From NCBI GenBank assembly GCA_963556495.2, contig OY747702.1, positions 7,195,001 to 7,259,000 of the forward strand: a stretch of 64,000 nucleotides of DNA. Direction: 5' to 3'. The first letter of the stretch is position 1, and the number at the start of each line of letters is the position of its first letter. This document shows positions 10,216 through 21,342 of the stretch, one piece after another. The notes below the pieces were generated by a model. The model was not told where the DNA came from, did not search any database, and saw only the letters and a program-made list of their open reading frames with translations. Source of the stretch: Valencia hispanica. Taxonomy: Eukaryota; Chordata; Actinopteri; Cyprinodontiformes; Valenciidae. Made by a program: the position numbers and the translations under genes.

Positions 10216-13057
10216 TAAAGTTTTAGCATGATTAAAAAAGAAATAAAAAAAAAACAAATACATTCAAAAATAAAAGAACAATAGTTTATCATTCTTTGCC
10301 TTACCAGTGTTTTTTCCATTACAAGTTCATCAGTAGTCCTTTAAGACAAAGAAATGATTCACCATATTGAATAGATTTCCCGATTTTAGATGATAAAAAG
10401 CTTCAACTTGTTCGGTAGTGTATCAAACAACTCGTCATCATAGCTTCCTTTTGCTCTCATTAGTTTTCTGCTCCCTTCATTTTTATGGAGTCTCTTAAAT
10501 GTGAGCAGGTGTCATTTATGGAGAAGCTTTGTCCACTGGTATCATTACGTTTTAATGCTTTTAACACATTTGACAACATGTCCATGTTTTATGGAATTTG
10601 TGTGTGTTTGTGGGTATGCCTGCTAGTTGTATGATTAATAGGCTTTTAAATGTGGGGAAGGGAATTCACTTGTGTAAAGGATCACTCTCACTTGGTGAGT
10701 CTGCACCTGTGTATGTCCGTCATCCCTAAATAATTATAGCTGTAGAAAAAAAGCCTAGTGTGTGACCTTTAACCTGGCTGTGTGACTGAAGAAATGTGTT
10801 GTATTGATAAAGTCATGCTCACAAATATCACTGTAACCTGTGTCAGTCTGACACACAGACTGATACACTGAAGCACAAAGAGAGACACAAAGAGACCGCA
10901 GCTTCCTGTGTATTTAAATTAGCCCAATGTCTCCACACCACATATCAGTAGTAGATGTCCCCAGGGAGATAATGGTAAGGTGACAGGTCAGGAGTTTGAA
11001 GGATGGGATAAAGAATTAAGAGGTTCAGTGAGAGGACAGCACTTTGGTTGATTGGTTGTGGTCCCATGGGACGGGGGACGCACTGAGACATGACATCATA
11101 CCATCCCACAAGAGAGAAACGGAAAAGGGAGAAAAATGAAGGGTAGAGGTCAGAGTGCAAATGCATGACAGCGACATCACTATCTGCATAAGGGGTGAAA
11201 AAGCCTATCATAAACTACCAGACATATAGTAAAATGTAGAATTCACACTAGAGGTTCATTAGCTCTGTTACTTTCATGAAATATAAAAAAAAGGCATGGA
11301 TTCCTATTTTGAAGATGTAAAGACGTCTGCCGCAGTGAGTTTCAGATAATGAATAGATAACATGCCAATAAAATGAATCTCAAAAGAGACCATGGATAAT
11401 GAAATTAAATGAAGTCAGAAAAAAATCTAGAGTTTTTGTCTTCCTGAACCAGTCACCTCAAGGTATTAGACAAGTTGGGTTTTATTCACAATCCAACTGA
11501 TTAAAACAAAAGTTAAGTAGCATGTACTGCTACACACTGAAGTTGGGTGCCTCTACCTCCAGCAGAGCTCCTGTAAACTGGATTTAGCATCATCATCAGG
11601 TTTCCTAAAGCCAAATCTATGGACTGGTCCAATGAGATGGACCAAAGAAACTGTGATCATTCGAATGATTATGTCCACAAAAATAACTGGGACTGCTTGA
11701 ACCTCTACATGGATGGAGGGGTTAATGGCTTCTATGCCATTGCCTCCTTGAGGTCTGGTTCCTCTCAGATGACAGGTTCAAAACTCCCTTTACCATCCAT
11801 GATGGTAGGTGGAATATGGAATATCTAAATGTTTTATACAGCCCCAGCTGTTCTTTTACTACTTGTAGGGGGTCCAAGCATTAATAAACCCTCTTTTTTC
11901 TACTGTAATTCACACAATGAGACTGACCTAGTGCCTGATCTAATGGAACAGTTGTAACATTGGGTCTTTCACAAAAGCAAAACTAAAATGACACCTAGAA
12001 GTACTGAAGGAAAAATTAACTTCACCTTCCACTTGGAACCAGATTATTAGATTCTCAGTGGTGTACCACAGCACTGGAGTTTGGTGTTTTTATTGGAAAA
12101 GACTTTGGTTACACCAAGAGTTTTTAGCTTCTGCAGTAATTACAGCAAAGCTAGTTTTCTCACAGTTTTACAATCCTGGAGGGCTTTAGCTTCACTTTAA
12201 TTCACTCAGGAAGAGGTACAGTTTACCTTGAGATACATCACAGCTGCTGAGACAAAGAACAATCAAGCATAATTTAATTGGTGCTCACACGATGTGCTTC
12301 ATGAAGACTTCTCTACAGCTGGACAATAACAACATACTCAAAACTCACTTCCTAAAGATTCAGAAGCTGTCTGACACTAACCCTTTTGAACTGATGGACA
12401 GAATGCTAGTTCTCTTAGTTGAGCACGAGTCAGGGTTTACTCCTGTGAAACAGCTACAGTCTGTGGTACATGCTGCTCCAGCCAACTCTAGTTACTCGCT
12501 GCCACAAATTGGTTCAGGAGAGCAATATTTTTTCCTGGCTGTGGCACAGAACTGTGCAGCTGCACTCCTCTCTGCTGGACATCACTCACCAACTGAAGGG
12601 ACAACCGTGCCGGGCAATGTTATTGCTGTGTAGACTGTGCCCTAAAGTCATCCACTGATGACTTCAGTACAGTGGGAAACTTCAGGGCTGCCACTCATAA
12701 GTGCCGACTGATTGTCCACGCTACTCTTCAGAGACTCCAACACCAGATGCTGTTTTCTGTGGGACATTGATTAACTAACTTCCTTTCACATGGCACTAGG
12801 TATGGCAAGTTTCTTTTGGTGGACTGTACCTCAGTTTAAGATTTCATCACAGATTAGGATGCCTTTCATTCCCCTCTTGAGCATTGAGCTCCTGTGTTCT
12901 AATGGAGACTTGTGGATGTCAAGAACATAATAATATAATTATACAATCAACAGCCCTGACTTCAGGGTCCAGGACCCTTTCTACTGCAGACAATTTTCAT
13001 TAATTTTGCTGTATATTTCTATTCCTCACTCAGACTACAATCTCAGAAACAGAATCA
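10216..13057. other. No gene recognised; one unassigned 113-codon frame
   Basis: About 2.8 kb without a recognisable element. The longest frame (12,292-12,633, plus strand) has no motif I know and no splice or promoter context, so I treat it as chance. A small imperfect hairpin lies near 10,841-10,870. Otherwise A+T-rich, non-repetitive sequence. Confidence 0.4.
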
Positions 13058-13096
13058 GAAATACTTTATCAATCCCTGAGGGGAAATTCAGGTTTT
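13058..13096 (+). repeat. TTTAT(T/C)AATCCC-type retroposon tail
   Basis: ATACTTTATCAATCCCTGAG followed by GGGAAATTCA is the widespread teleost tail motif of non-LTR retroposons that also occurs at 27,334-27,376 and, inverted, at 26,346-26,392. Only the tail is present. Confidence 0.55.
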
Positions 13097-13297
13097 TCAG
13101 TGCAAGCCGTCCAAGAGAAACAAACAAACAAAAAAAATCTGTATCCACTGCAAAGCATGGTCTAGAAAATTACACCTTCATTGTTCCTTCATCTAGTCAT
13201 GCTTGCCATTAGCAGGATGTTGCTTGACAATATGCAGTACCCTGGGATTTGAGATTAGAATAGACAGCCAGAATAATGCAGGTAATCTAGTCTTTAT

Positions 13298-13502
13298 CTA
13301 GTTTTTAACCGACTGGATTCATCAGGATTTATGGATAAATATAGTTGTGTTTCATCAGCATAACTGTGGAAATTTATCCCACGCTGTCTAATGATTTTAC
13401 CAATTGGAAGAATATATATAGTGAAAAGAATTGGTCCAAGCACAGAACCCTGTGGAACTCCACAAGTAACCCTTGAGTGTAAAGAAGATTTATCATTTAG
13501 AG
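13298..13502 (-). pseudogene. L2-type LINE reverse transcriptase fragment
   Basis: On the minus strand this encodes reverse transcriptase motifs B and C of an L2/CR1-like [22 protein letters not shown] and, further on, FHSYADETQLYLSINPDE, where the catalytic YADD has become YADE. It matches the larger copy at 59,867-62,775. The frame is cut at 13,502 by a hAT insertion. A further 13 or so bases of the LINE (ATTTAGATGAACAAAC) resume after it at 14,812. The LINE end near 13,298 is a truncation. Confidence 0.85.
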
Positions 13503-14811
13503 CAGAGGTCACTACTAGACGGACCGGAATGCTTGTCTCATGCGGACCCGAGCCTAATGCCAAAACAGAAATGACCATTTATAACCGTTCTTTACGCAGT
13601 GTTGTAGTGTCCATGGAAACCCGCAGGCCAATGGTATGCGAGTTTTGCCATACCACGTGATACCACCAAAGCCAATAAACACTTTGCATTCAAGCCGGGA
13701 AACTTTAGAAAAAAATATAGCGAAGAGTAGCAAAAATAAACAGAGAGATACCAGCCGAAATAAAGAGAAATATCACAGCGGAGAGAAGGAGATATTCAGG
13801 CGGCCGAAGGAGAAATATCGGTGGAGAAAGTTAGAGCTAAGAAGAGAGGGAGAAACAGGCGAACAGAAGGAGAAAAACCCGCGGAGAAAGGTAGAGCTAC
13901 AGGCGGAGAGAGGGAGAAACAGGCAGGCAGGAGGAGAAATACCAGCAGTGAGGAGTGATACAGGCAGAGAAAAGGACAAACAGAGGGGTGAGACAGAGGA
14001 AAAGAAAAAAAACTGATAGTTGAGACGGAGAAGGGGAGAGAAACAGGCAAGTGAAACGATACAAGTAGAAAAAATAACAAATGGCAGCCTCTAAAAAACA
14101 CAAATTGGACAGTGAAAATAGAGCATTTAATCCGGAATGGACAGAGTCCTTTCTCATTGTACTTCACACTGGTGGCACAAAACCTGTTTGGCACTTATTA
14201 AAAATGGCAACGTGAAACGCCCTTATGAGACAAAACATAAACGTTTTTGAACAATCAATCTTTTGTTTGAGACAGTTTAGTCCTCATTTGAAAAAGAAAA
14301 ATGTAAACATTCATTCTTTCTACATTTATTGTTTTCTGAAGTTAGTTTGTGAACATGCACAGTTGCCATGTCTTATTTTCTTATGTACATGTTAGTTACC
14401 CTACTTTTATATTTTTTTTAAATGATAGAACATTACACACTTGATAAATCATACGTACATGTTACATGTACATTTTTTTTTCTGAAGTCAGTTTGTGAAC
14501 ATGCACAGTTGCTATGTCTTTTTTTTAACATGTTATCCTACTTTTATTTGGTATATGAGAGAACATTACACACTTGAGAAATCATACATACATGTTCAGT
14601 ACTTTGTGACAATAAATGTCAAAAATATTTCAATTAACACTGAATTAATTTCATTTGATTGGGTAATCAAGAATGCAGATGTTGATACAAGTGCTGAGAT
14701 ACATACATTTATAGCATCACTCTAAATTGTAGGACATTATGATCTTCCGGACCTTGGCCTCAATAAATTTTCTCGGACTGGACCTCTTTAAATTTCATTT
14801 GATTACCCCTG
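13503..14811 (+). mobile_element. hAT-superfamily deletion derivative inside an L2 LINE
   Basis: A 1,309-bp element flanked by an 8-bp target duplication, ATTTAGAG (13,495-13,502) and ATTTAGAT (14,812-14,819), the length expected of hAT. It starts CAGAGGTCACTACTAG and ends ATTACCCCTG, hAT-like CAG...CTG termini. Inside, an ATG at 14,081 opens MAASKKHKLDSENRAFNPEW, resembling the N-terminus of hAT-derived GTF2IRD2/ZBED-type transposases. The frame stops after about 45 codons and no catalytic domain follows, so it is non-autonomous. A purine-rich leader (13,690-14,070) precedes the ATG. A direct duplication of about 147 bp lies at 14,333-14,600. Confidence 0.85.
14333..14600. repeat. Two-copy direct repeat, about 147 bp, inside the hAT derivative
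   Basis: Unit 1 (14,333-14,479) and unit 2 (14,480-14,600) share TTTGTGAACATGCACAGTTG, CCTACTTTTAT, GAACATTACACACTTGA and ATCATAC in order. Unit 2 is slightly shorter. Simple tandem duplication after loss of the transposase body is the likely origin. Confidence 0.75.
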
Positions 14812-14824
14812 ATTTAGATGAACA

Positions 14825-15260
14825 AACTTTAAGAAGCAGCATAAAAGTCGCATTACTGTTAGCCAATCATAGGCGAGACATTTGCATATTTTTGGGGATC
14901 CATTTTTCACAAATGAACTGAACAGACCGCATTTCCCAGCCTTCCTAGCTGTGACCCCAACATATTCCCATTGGCCATGCCCAACAATGACATCACCTTG
15001 TCGATGACATCCCCTTGTTGACGACACTTTGTCATTCCGGTTTTGCTTGGCAATGCAAGGAGACACGCTATTCATCGATGAATCCATGTTTCTCCCCTTT
15101 GCTTAACTATGGACATGTTTTGCTCCCCTCTTTGTGGACTGGACCTCCCTCAACAAAAAGTAGGACTTAGTCAGTTCATTTATTCCAATCTTGAGTCTTG
15201 GCAGATAAATAGGGAAAATATAGTTCAGAACGAGTTGACTGGTTTTTATTCTTTTATACC
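14825..15260. other. No assignable content
   Basis: Mixed-composition sequence between the L2 remnant and a CT microsatellite. I see no frame, motif or repeat family. Confidence 0.4.
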
Positions 15261-15266
15261 ACTCTT

Positions 15267-15320
<54 letters not shown>
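15261..15320. repeat. (CT)n microsatellite
   Basis: About 60 bp of CT dinucleotides with two TTT interruptions. The Arg/Glu or Ser/Leu open frames across it are artefacts of the repeat. Confidence 0.95.
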
Positions 15321-15322
<2 letters not shown>

Positions 15323-15695
15323 TTGTTCTACACTCTCTCTCGCTCTCTGACCACCAGGTCTGCAGAGCCGGGGTCAGTCCAACCTTCTTTAGCTGGTCTG
15401 TTAGTTGAAAGGTTAACTCCTTTGTTTTTTGCCTTCCACATGGACAGTACACACACATGTGCTCTTATCCATTTTAGCCAAAGCTAATTTTATGGTCCTT
15501 TGTCTCCTTACATGCCGTGTGTTGTCCTCCATCTTGGCCCAGAGATAGGTTTTATGACCCTTTGTCCTACAGGCTTTCTCTTACTTGAGCCCCCTCCTGG
15601 AGGGAGGGATTAACGCACCTCCCGGTGGCTTAAACCCCTTTAGCATCCATATCTGCACATGTCTTAGTTCTACCTATGGGAATAACTAATGTATG
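15321..15695. other. Left flank of the Gypsy insertion, unassigned
   Basis: No gene is visible. Its last four bases, TATG (15,692-15,695), are repeated at 29,289-29,292 and are the target duplication of the Gypsy element. Before that insertion this sequence was continuous with 29,293 onward. Confidence 0.45.
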
Positions 15696-16032
15696 TGTTA
15701 CACCCGGTAAGACAGAAACATGTGGTCTGTAACAGTGAGCTTTATTCTGCAAACACAGAAGAATACAATATTGAGTCGTGGCTTGTTTTTGCTGGCTTCC
15801 CTTAACAGATCTGATGTTACACTGAGCTACTTTCTGCGTAAATTTGGGAAGTCAGTTTCTTATGTACGCGTCACTACTGCCCCCTTCTGGCGCAAATTAG
15901 CATAGCACCAGCAATTACACCAGGATGGTACAGCCAAAATAAACAAATATCACTAATCAAATGAAGAGCTAAATAAAATGAAAGTTGTTGGGGCGGTGCC
16001 TATTTTATAGCTGAATAGTCCTGGGGGCCACA
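15696..16032 (-). mobile_element. Ty3/Gypsy 3' LTR
   Basis: A 337-bp LTR with TG...CA ends on the minus strand. It is a direct repeat of 28,953-29,288, with few differences over the full length. A purine run on the minus strand (AAGCAGGGGAGGG) abuts it as the polypurine tract. The flanking TATG is the target duplication. Confidence 0.92.
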
Positions 16033-16455
16033 CCCTCCCCTGCTTAATAAAAAGAAAAAACAAAACAACAAATCAGTGTCCCTTGAGCTTATCTGGTTAT
16101 ATATATCACATTTTTAGCATCGCTTTTAGAAAATAATTTCCCATTACCTTTAAGTAGACGTCTGAATACCATACCAAGTAATAATAAAATTTCAGTTTGA
16201 ATTACCACATTTCTTCTCAAGATGAATAAACAAGTTCAACTTACTGTTAACAGTACCTTTAACCATTGTAACCAGACACATAAACGGCCAACTTTATCAC
16301 TTTGTCTGTCACCATATCATCACGTTGTTTAAATGTAGACACTGTTGCATAAGTGTAATATACTCAACTTAGTCTCTCTGAGTTGCACTTCAGCATTTTC
16401 TGAATAATTAGCATTTCTTGTTTTCCTTATAGTGTCTGTGTCACTCTACTAGTCT
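16033..16455 (-). other. Gypsy 3' untranslated interior
   Basis: This lies between the integrase C-terminus and the 3' LTR on the minus strand. It is A+T-rich and has no frame; it holds the polypurine tract at its LTR edge. Confidence 0.6.
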
Positions 16456-17439
16456 TTAATAGGCTGCTTGCGTGGTGTCGGACGCCAATGATCTCCAGAG
16501 TATCTGTGAGCATCTGGGTGGGACACTCACCCCAATGCAGTTCAAACCCACTGGTCTCACGGTTGGGTGTCCGAGCTGGTCATAGGAGAGGACCTGGGGC
16601 CGCCGCCGCTCCCTCTGAGGGTATGTGTGGGTAGAAGATGTCGACCACTGCACATCAGAGTCTCCATCTCTCTGCTGGGGCGCATCTTCCTCTGAAGGAT
16701 GGTTGCTGAGCTGCTCCTGGTCTGCCTCACCGTCTGCTGCCAGTAGACCTTCTTCTTCTGCGGTGGCCTGGTCGTCATAGTGATGAGAGTCCTCCGCCTG
16801 GGGTTGCTCTATCTGTTGCTCCGGCTCAGGTTCGGGATTGTGCACCTGAGCTCCGAATCAGCAGGCGAGGAGATCTCCAAACAAGAGTGCCTTCTTCATC
16901 ACTGTCAGCATCTGTGACCTCTTGTAATGTCTCTATTTGTCTCCATCTTTTAACTTGTGTCTTCTTTTGTTTGTTCTGCTGTTTGCTGTCCAATCTTTCC
17001 ACAGGTAAAGTGTCACATGGGAGAAGCAAGTTTCTGTGTACTGTGCGGCTTTTACCCCCTTGTTCTGGCTTAATTTCATAAACAGGCATGTCAGGGCTAT
17101 TCTGGGCACCAATCACATACACAGCATCTTCCCAGTATGAACGGAGTTTACCAGGTCCCCCTCTCTCTTTAAAGTTGCGAAGGAGAACTTTGTTACCTTG
17201 ATACAGCTGATCACCATGCGTCTTTTGGTCATAATAGCGTTTTCCCATTGAAGCTTCTTTCTGTGCTGCCTTTGATGCAATCTGATAGGCCTCTCTCATT
17301 TGTGACTGCCATTTCTGTACATACTCCTCGTAGCTGACTTGTTGTTCCTGGATGGGCAAGTTGAACAAGATGTCTACTGGGAGTCTGGGAGTGCGGCCGA
17401 AAAGCAGGTAATAGGGTGAGAACCCAGTGGCATCGCTTT
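16456..17439 (-). pseudogene. Ty3/Gypsy integrase C-terminal part
   Basis: Continuation of the Gypsy integrase after the interruption at 17,440-21,930. The frame begins mid-protein with SDATGFSPYYLLFGRTPRLP (about 17,435-17,375), a conserved stretch of Gypsy integrases between core and C-terminal domain. It goes on to YYDQKTHGDQLYQGNKVLLR and the GGPGKLRSYWED and VHRNLLLPCDTLP motifs. A frameshift near 16,840 moves the reading into an acidic Glu/Gln-rich tail (16,456-16,845) that ends the protein. About 75 residues of core, with the catalytic Glu, are absent between this piece and 21,921, so it cannot be repaired by removing the insert alone. Confidence 0.88.
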
Positions 17440-17800
17440 GTCGTAACTACTAATAATAAATATGTTGTTGTCTGATTTTCTGAGCATCAATAATTATAAT
17501 CAATAGTTTAATATTATTATAATTATTGATGACGTTCGAGTTTAACCTGTTTATTAAAGATTTCGGGGCACCAATCTCATAAATGAGATAATTTTAATTA
17601 AACCAGACTGTCAGTCTCTCTGAAAAGGCGTAGAGTTCGTCCGCGGGGTTAAAACAAACTTCACAGCACAGACTGAAATAGCACAGGAAACTTCTCGTTA
17701 CTTAAGGGAATTTATTAATGAAATAGGTCAACCTTACAGATTACATTTCATTCATAATTTCCATCTATTCTAACGCATGCAAAATATAGAACAAAGTTAA
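17440..17800 (-). mobile_element. LTR end of the env-bearing element
   Basis: Homologous to 29,400-29,749 in inverse orientation. Shared landmarks are a TGT(T/C)GT(G/A)AC terminus, AATAATT-rich stretches, GGGGCACCA, AACTTCTC, AAGGGAATTTATTAA and ATAGATCAACCTTACA. Read on the minus strand it has AATAAA signals and ends in ...GTTACGACA at 17,440, fitting the 3' LTR of the minus-strand element whose env-like frames lie at 19,243-20,009. The upstream boundary of the LTR (U3 start) is uncertain and may lie beyond the GT repeat. Confidence 0.6.
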
Positions 17801-17817
17801 CGTCGAGGGAAGGGGGC

Positions 17818-17818
<1 letters not shown>

Positions 17819-17848
<30 letters not shown>

Positions 17849-17857
17849 TGTGTGTAT
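17819..17857. repeat. (GT)n microsatellite
   Basis: About 39 bp of GT with one A interruption, adjoining the LTR homology block. Any Cys-Val frame across it is an artefact. Confidence 0.95.
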
Positions 17858-18725
17858 TTGAGACAGCGAGCGAATGAGGGGGGGGTTCAGCTTACCCCCT
17901 CAATGCGATCAATAAGTCAAGCCTTATCAATTGGCACGATCGGTTCACAAAGGAAGACAAAGGAAGACCGCGTGGCGATTCAACAAAGGCTAGTTTCATT
18001 AGCAATGGTGGCTTGGGTAAAGGAAACGGGGGCGACGGAGAAAGGAGATCTACTGAGTCCACGCGACCTGTCTAAACAGACACGCGCCGACCGCAGCAGA
18101 CAATAAACAAACAAGGAAATAATACAAAATAATATACTGCTTCTGGTTGCAACCAAAGTCAAATAATAAAACACAAAAAGCATGCACATTCAGGGTCGCT
18201 GTACAGCGACAGACGACCAAGAATAACAGTGGTTAACAAGTTGACAGACTTATTTTAACCAACAGAAAACGGATATTAACCGTCAAGACCTCTCCTCTAC
18301 CCAGACCGAGCGATATAAATCAGTTTAATCCTACTTGGTGGGGCAGCTCTCCACATTCCACAATGAAGAACGTAGAAAGTGTCCAGTTTAAAGGAGCAGT
18401 TTGCTCAAAACCGAGGTCAGAAAAAGCGGACGTCCACCTTTAGGTGCTGAGGGACTCAGGCCTGTTTTCAATAGAGCTCAGATGGCCAGTGGACTACCTG
18501 GTACAGGAAAGTCTGTTTGCTCGGCCTATTCAATTCGAAGTTTCAAAGGGAAGTTCTTCCTGGTCCAGCAGATTTGAACGGAAAAAGGGGAAAATGCTAG
18601 CAGTGGATTAAAGCGTCTCCTTACGGTACCGGGACCAAAAGACCAAGATTTCAATATTCGCGCTGCTTTTATCAACTCTGTGATGTCATCACTGGCCACA
18701 GACCAATGAGAATGGGTCGAGGGCA

Positions 18726-18866
18726 GCGCAATGGGTGCTGGGAGATGCAGTTTATTCAGTGGAAGGATGCTGGGAGATGCAGTTCGTTCAGTGAAAGGAT
18801 GCTGGGAGATGCAGTTCGTTCAGTAAAAGGATGCTGGGAGATCCAGTTCGTTCAGTAAAGGCCATA
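18726..18866. repeat. 32-33-bp tandem repeat, four copies
   Basis: Four copies of (G)GATGCTGGGAGATGCAGTT plus CGTTCAGTGAAA, in the 3' untranslated part of the env-bearing element. The unit reads through in both strands and has no coding sign. Confidence 0.85.
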
Positions 18867-18929
18867 GCCTCAACATCCCCCTTTTAGTTCCAAAGAATGC
18901 GCACTGTTCAGTCTTTGGAGCTAGAACCA

Positions 18930-19070
18930 GGTTCATTGTCCATTACGTCCAGGAAAGTTGCTGTCCTTCAGCGGGAAGGTGTAACAGTTCAGTCCATTAC
19001 GTCCAAGAATGTCGCTGTCCTTCAGCGGGAAGGTGTAAGAATTCAGTCCATTATATCCGAATCTGGTCCC
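18930..19070. repeat. About 58-bp tandem repeat, 2.5 copies
   Basis: The block TCCATTACGTCCA, then GCTGTCCTTCAGCGGGAAGG and TGTAA occurs twice, plus a third degenerate start (TCCATTATATCCGA). A 101-codon plus-strand frame (18,897-19,202) follows the repeat periodicity, so I do not count it as a gene. Confidence 0.75.
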
Positions 19071-19242
19071 AGCATTCCCCCCTTAGTTGTAAAGGATGGA
19101 AATGCAGTTTACATTCTTTGCAGCTATACTGGGTCCACTGATCCGAATTGGGTCTGGGTAGAGGTTAACATAGTCTGGGTAGAGGCTAACCTATTCTACT
19201 AAAATATGTATAATTGTAAGAAACAATCAACAGAAAGTAAAA

Positions 19243-20009
19243 TCACACCAAGAAAAAAAAGTCAATTCTTGCTTGCAATTGTTTGACCTGCCTGTAAGCC
19301 ATCAACGCTGTGAAGACCCACCCAATTACAAGTGCAATTACTGTGAATGTCAAGGTGTGTGTTTCTGTCCAATCAGCTTTTTTGGGAAAGCTAGGGAGGG
19401 GGGTCAAAGTCAAAGCTGTAGGGGTGAGGCTGAATTTAATCAATTTGGTCCCCTCCTTCAAAAGTTGTTTCTCAATTTCGGTATCAATCGTGACATTATA
19501 TCCATTAAATGCATCCATGATCTCGATCTCAGTGTCATGTCTGTCGAGGTCGAGATGATGGAGTATTGTGTCTCCTATGTGAACTACTGTCCCTTGTGGG
19601 ATATTGAGTAACATAGTTTGGTTTAGCAACTTTACCTTGGTGACCGTGTCATGTTGATCGTATGACGTCAAAGCTTCTGCTACTGGTGTGCTCACTAGCA
19701 ATCGGTAACCTGCACGTTCAACTTTGGTTTCCATACCTGCATCTTTTAATGTCATTGTAGCTTGACAATTTGTTGAGGGGCGTCATCCCTCAAACCACAG
19801 AGGTAATCAGTTACATCTCTAATGAAGGGGTTACTTGGGCACACCCAGTGGAGATCTTTAGTTTTGGTGCATAGGTCTAGGTTCAGATTGAGGTCAAGTT
19901 TGGGATCGTTGTCATGGTAGGCTAGTATGGATGGGGTTTTTAAATGTAGGTGGGTGTCACCTTTCCAAAAGCCAACATTTAGCACAGATTTAAGCCTATA
20001 TACGTTCAT
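19243..20009 (-). pseudogene. Envelope-like glycoprotein C-terminal part
   Basis: Two minus-strand frames that meet at an ATGA overlap (19,752-19,755) and read as one protein broken by a frameshift. The upstream part (19,752-20,009, 85 codons) has a cysteine-rich stretch, CTKTKDLHWVCPSNPF, then DYLCGL. The downstream part (19,243-19,755, 170 codons) has potential N-glycosylation sites (NQT, NVT) and, near its C-terminus, a hydrophobic span FTVIALVIGWVFTALMAY followed by a short Arg/Lys-Gln tail, a classic single-pass membrane anchor. It sits just before an LTR on the same strand, the env position. Family (retroviral, errantivirus-like or other) is unresolved. Shown from sequence: cysteines, glycosylation sites and anchor. 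Inferred: the env role. Confidence 0.5.
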
Positions 20010-20676
20010 CTTTCAATGATCGGAAGGTTCAGCATGAATACAAGTTCAAAATTATCTGGGTTAACAACAATGGGGATATTTAGTTCTAGAGGAACTAAAT
20101 GTGTAAGAGTTTGTCCTTCCACAGGACTTTCCATAGATAAACCAATTTCTCTAATAAGCTCCTGCATTAATTCTCTTACCACCTATGTGTACACTAAGTC
20201 AATTATTTTATCTTTCTACGACATCTGAGAGAGCTTGCAGGGCATGCAGGGTGTTGTTAATTAGAGTAGAATGTAGATTGACAGGCACTTTTGTGTCCTG
20301 AAGGGTTTTATATTTTGGTTCGAACAGTCTCTGTTTAAGGAGTTTCTGTAGGATTTCTACATCGCGTCTAGAATAAATGTACCATCACTTAGCAAGGTAG
20401 TGTGCAGATAAATAAGCTTCTCTAATGAAGTCTTGTGTTAAATGATACCAATGTGTCACTCATCACTTAACCACTTCCTAAGAGAGAAACTGCAAAACCT
20501 GAAAGGGTTATTTTAATGCACTTAGAATGTATTTATGGTTACTACTGTAGCCTGAAAGGTGTTAATCTATGCGTCTGCATATTTCTATACAACAAAACAA
20601 AAATTATGGATGTAATTAGTTGTTAGTGTGTGCTAGAGGTGAGTTTTGAAGCATGCACCTGTTCCATTAACGCTAT
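20010..20676 (-). other. Broken interval between two frames of the env-bearing element
   Basis: No frame above about 60 codons survives on the minus strand here. It is probably the decayed N-terminal part of the envelope-like gene, judged only by position. Confidence 0.3.
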
Positions 20677-21342
20677 TTACTGGTCCCCCTTTTCCACTGG
20701 TGTGGAGACAGGCTCCGCCTCCAGGGAGGAGACCTTGAGGTGAAACTTACCTTGGTTTAACAAAAGAGCAGCAGTCATGACTGCTGTATCATTCAGTTTA
20801 GGAGGGGCTTCATCACCTCTGATGAAGCTGCATGTGACTGTCAGCAGGTGTTTGTTGTCTCCTGCTGGATTCAGGTGCATCCAAGGGAATCTGACCCCCT
20901 TTCGCTGAGAGGGATCTCTGCTCAGCTGGGATCCATGGAGCTGGCAGCAGGATAAGCATCCTTGGGTGCAGGTCTCGGTCATGTGAGCCTTTGGAGGCCA
21001 GGATGTCACCTGTTGGAAGATGTCACATGAGGCTTTGGGGCTCTTCTGGTCACATGTAATAAAGTCATGGGTGTGGGTTAAGATGACCCCCCTTTGGTCT
21101 GTTAGGTCAGCCCATGGAGGCGGACCTCGCTCGTTGTGGGCGTAGACCAACGAACCTGTCTTCAGCCTAAGATCAGGAAGGCTGCAAGAAAAAGCTTGTA
21201 GCTTATGGGCTGCCCCTGGTGGTGGCAGCATCATGCCTGGTGGTGAACCGTAAATCACCAGGTTGTTGGGATCATGTTCCTGCATCTTCACCACATCAAA
21301 GTGTTTAGGTTCGTACCTGAGCTGTTCATTTTTCATTCCCAT
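20677..21342 (-). pseudogene. Unrecognised 221-codon frame of the env-bearing element
   Basis: An open frame with a cysteine/histidine cluster (HMTETCTQGCLSCCQLHG, about residues 115-132) and a later stretch, LNDTAVMTAALLL. The Cys-Cys-containing cluster after an earlier His pair (THTHDF) is loosely like an HHCC integrase finger, and the later stretch is loosely like an integrase core helix, but the catalytic Asp residues are not evident. It overlaps the upstream frame by 17 bases in a different register, so the two were probably one protein before a frameshift. It could equally be part of a surface glycoprotein. I do not assign a function. Confidence 0.35.

Noticed and set aside
10841..10870. 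Imperfect hairpin as a regulatory RNA
   Set aside because: An 11-base stem in A+T-rich DNA without any other signal is expected by chance.
12292..12633. 113-codon open frame as a gene
   Set aside because: No motif, splice context or homology that I recognise, and an overlapping frame of similar length exists. Chance is likely.
18897..19202. 101-codon repeat protein
   Set aside because: The frame mirrors the 58-bp tandem repeat and lies antisense in the 3' region of the env-bearing element.
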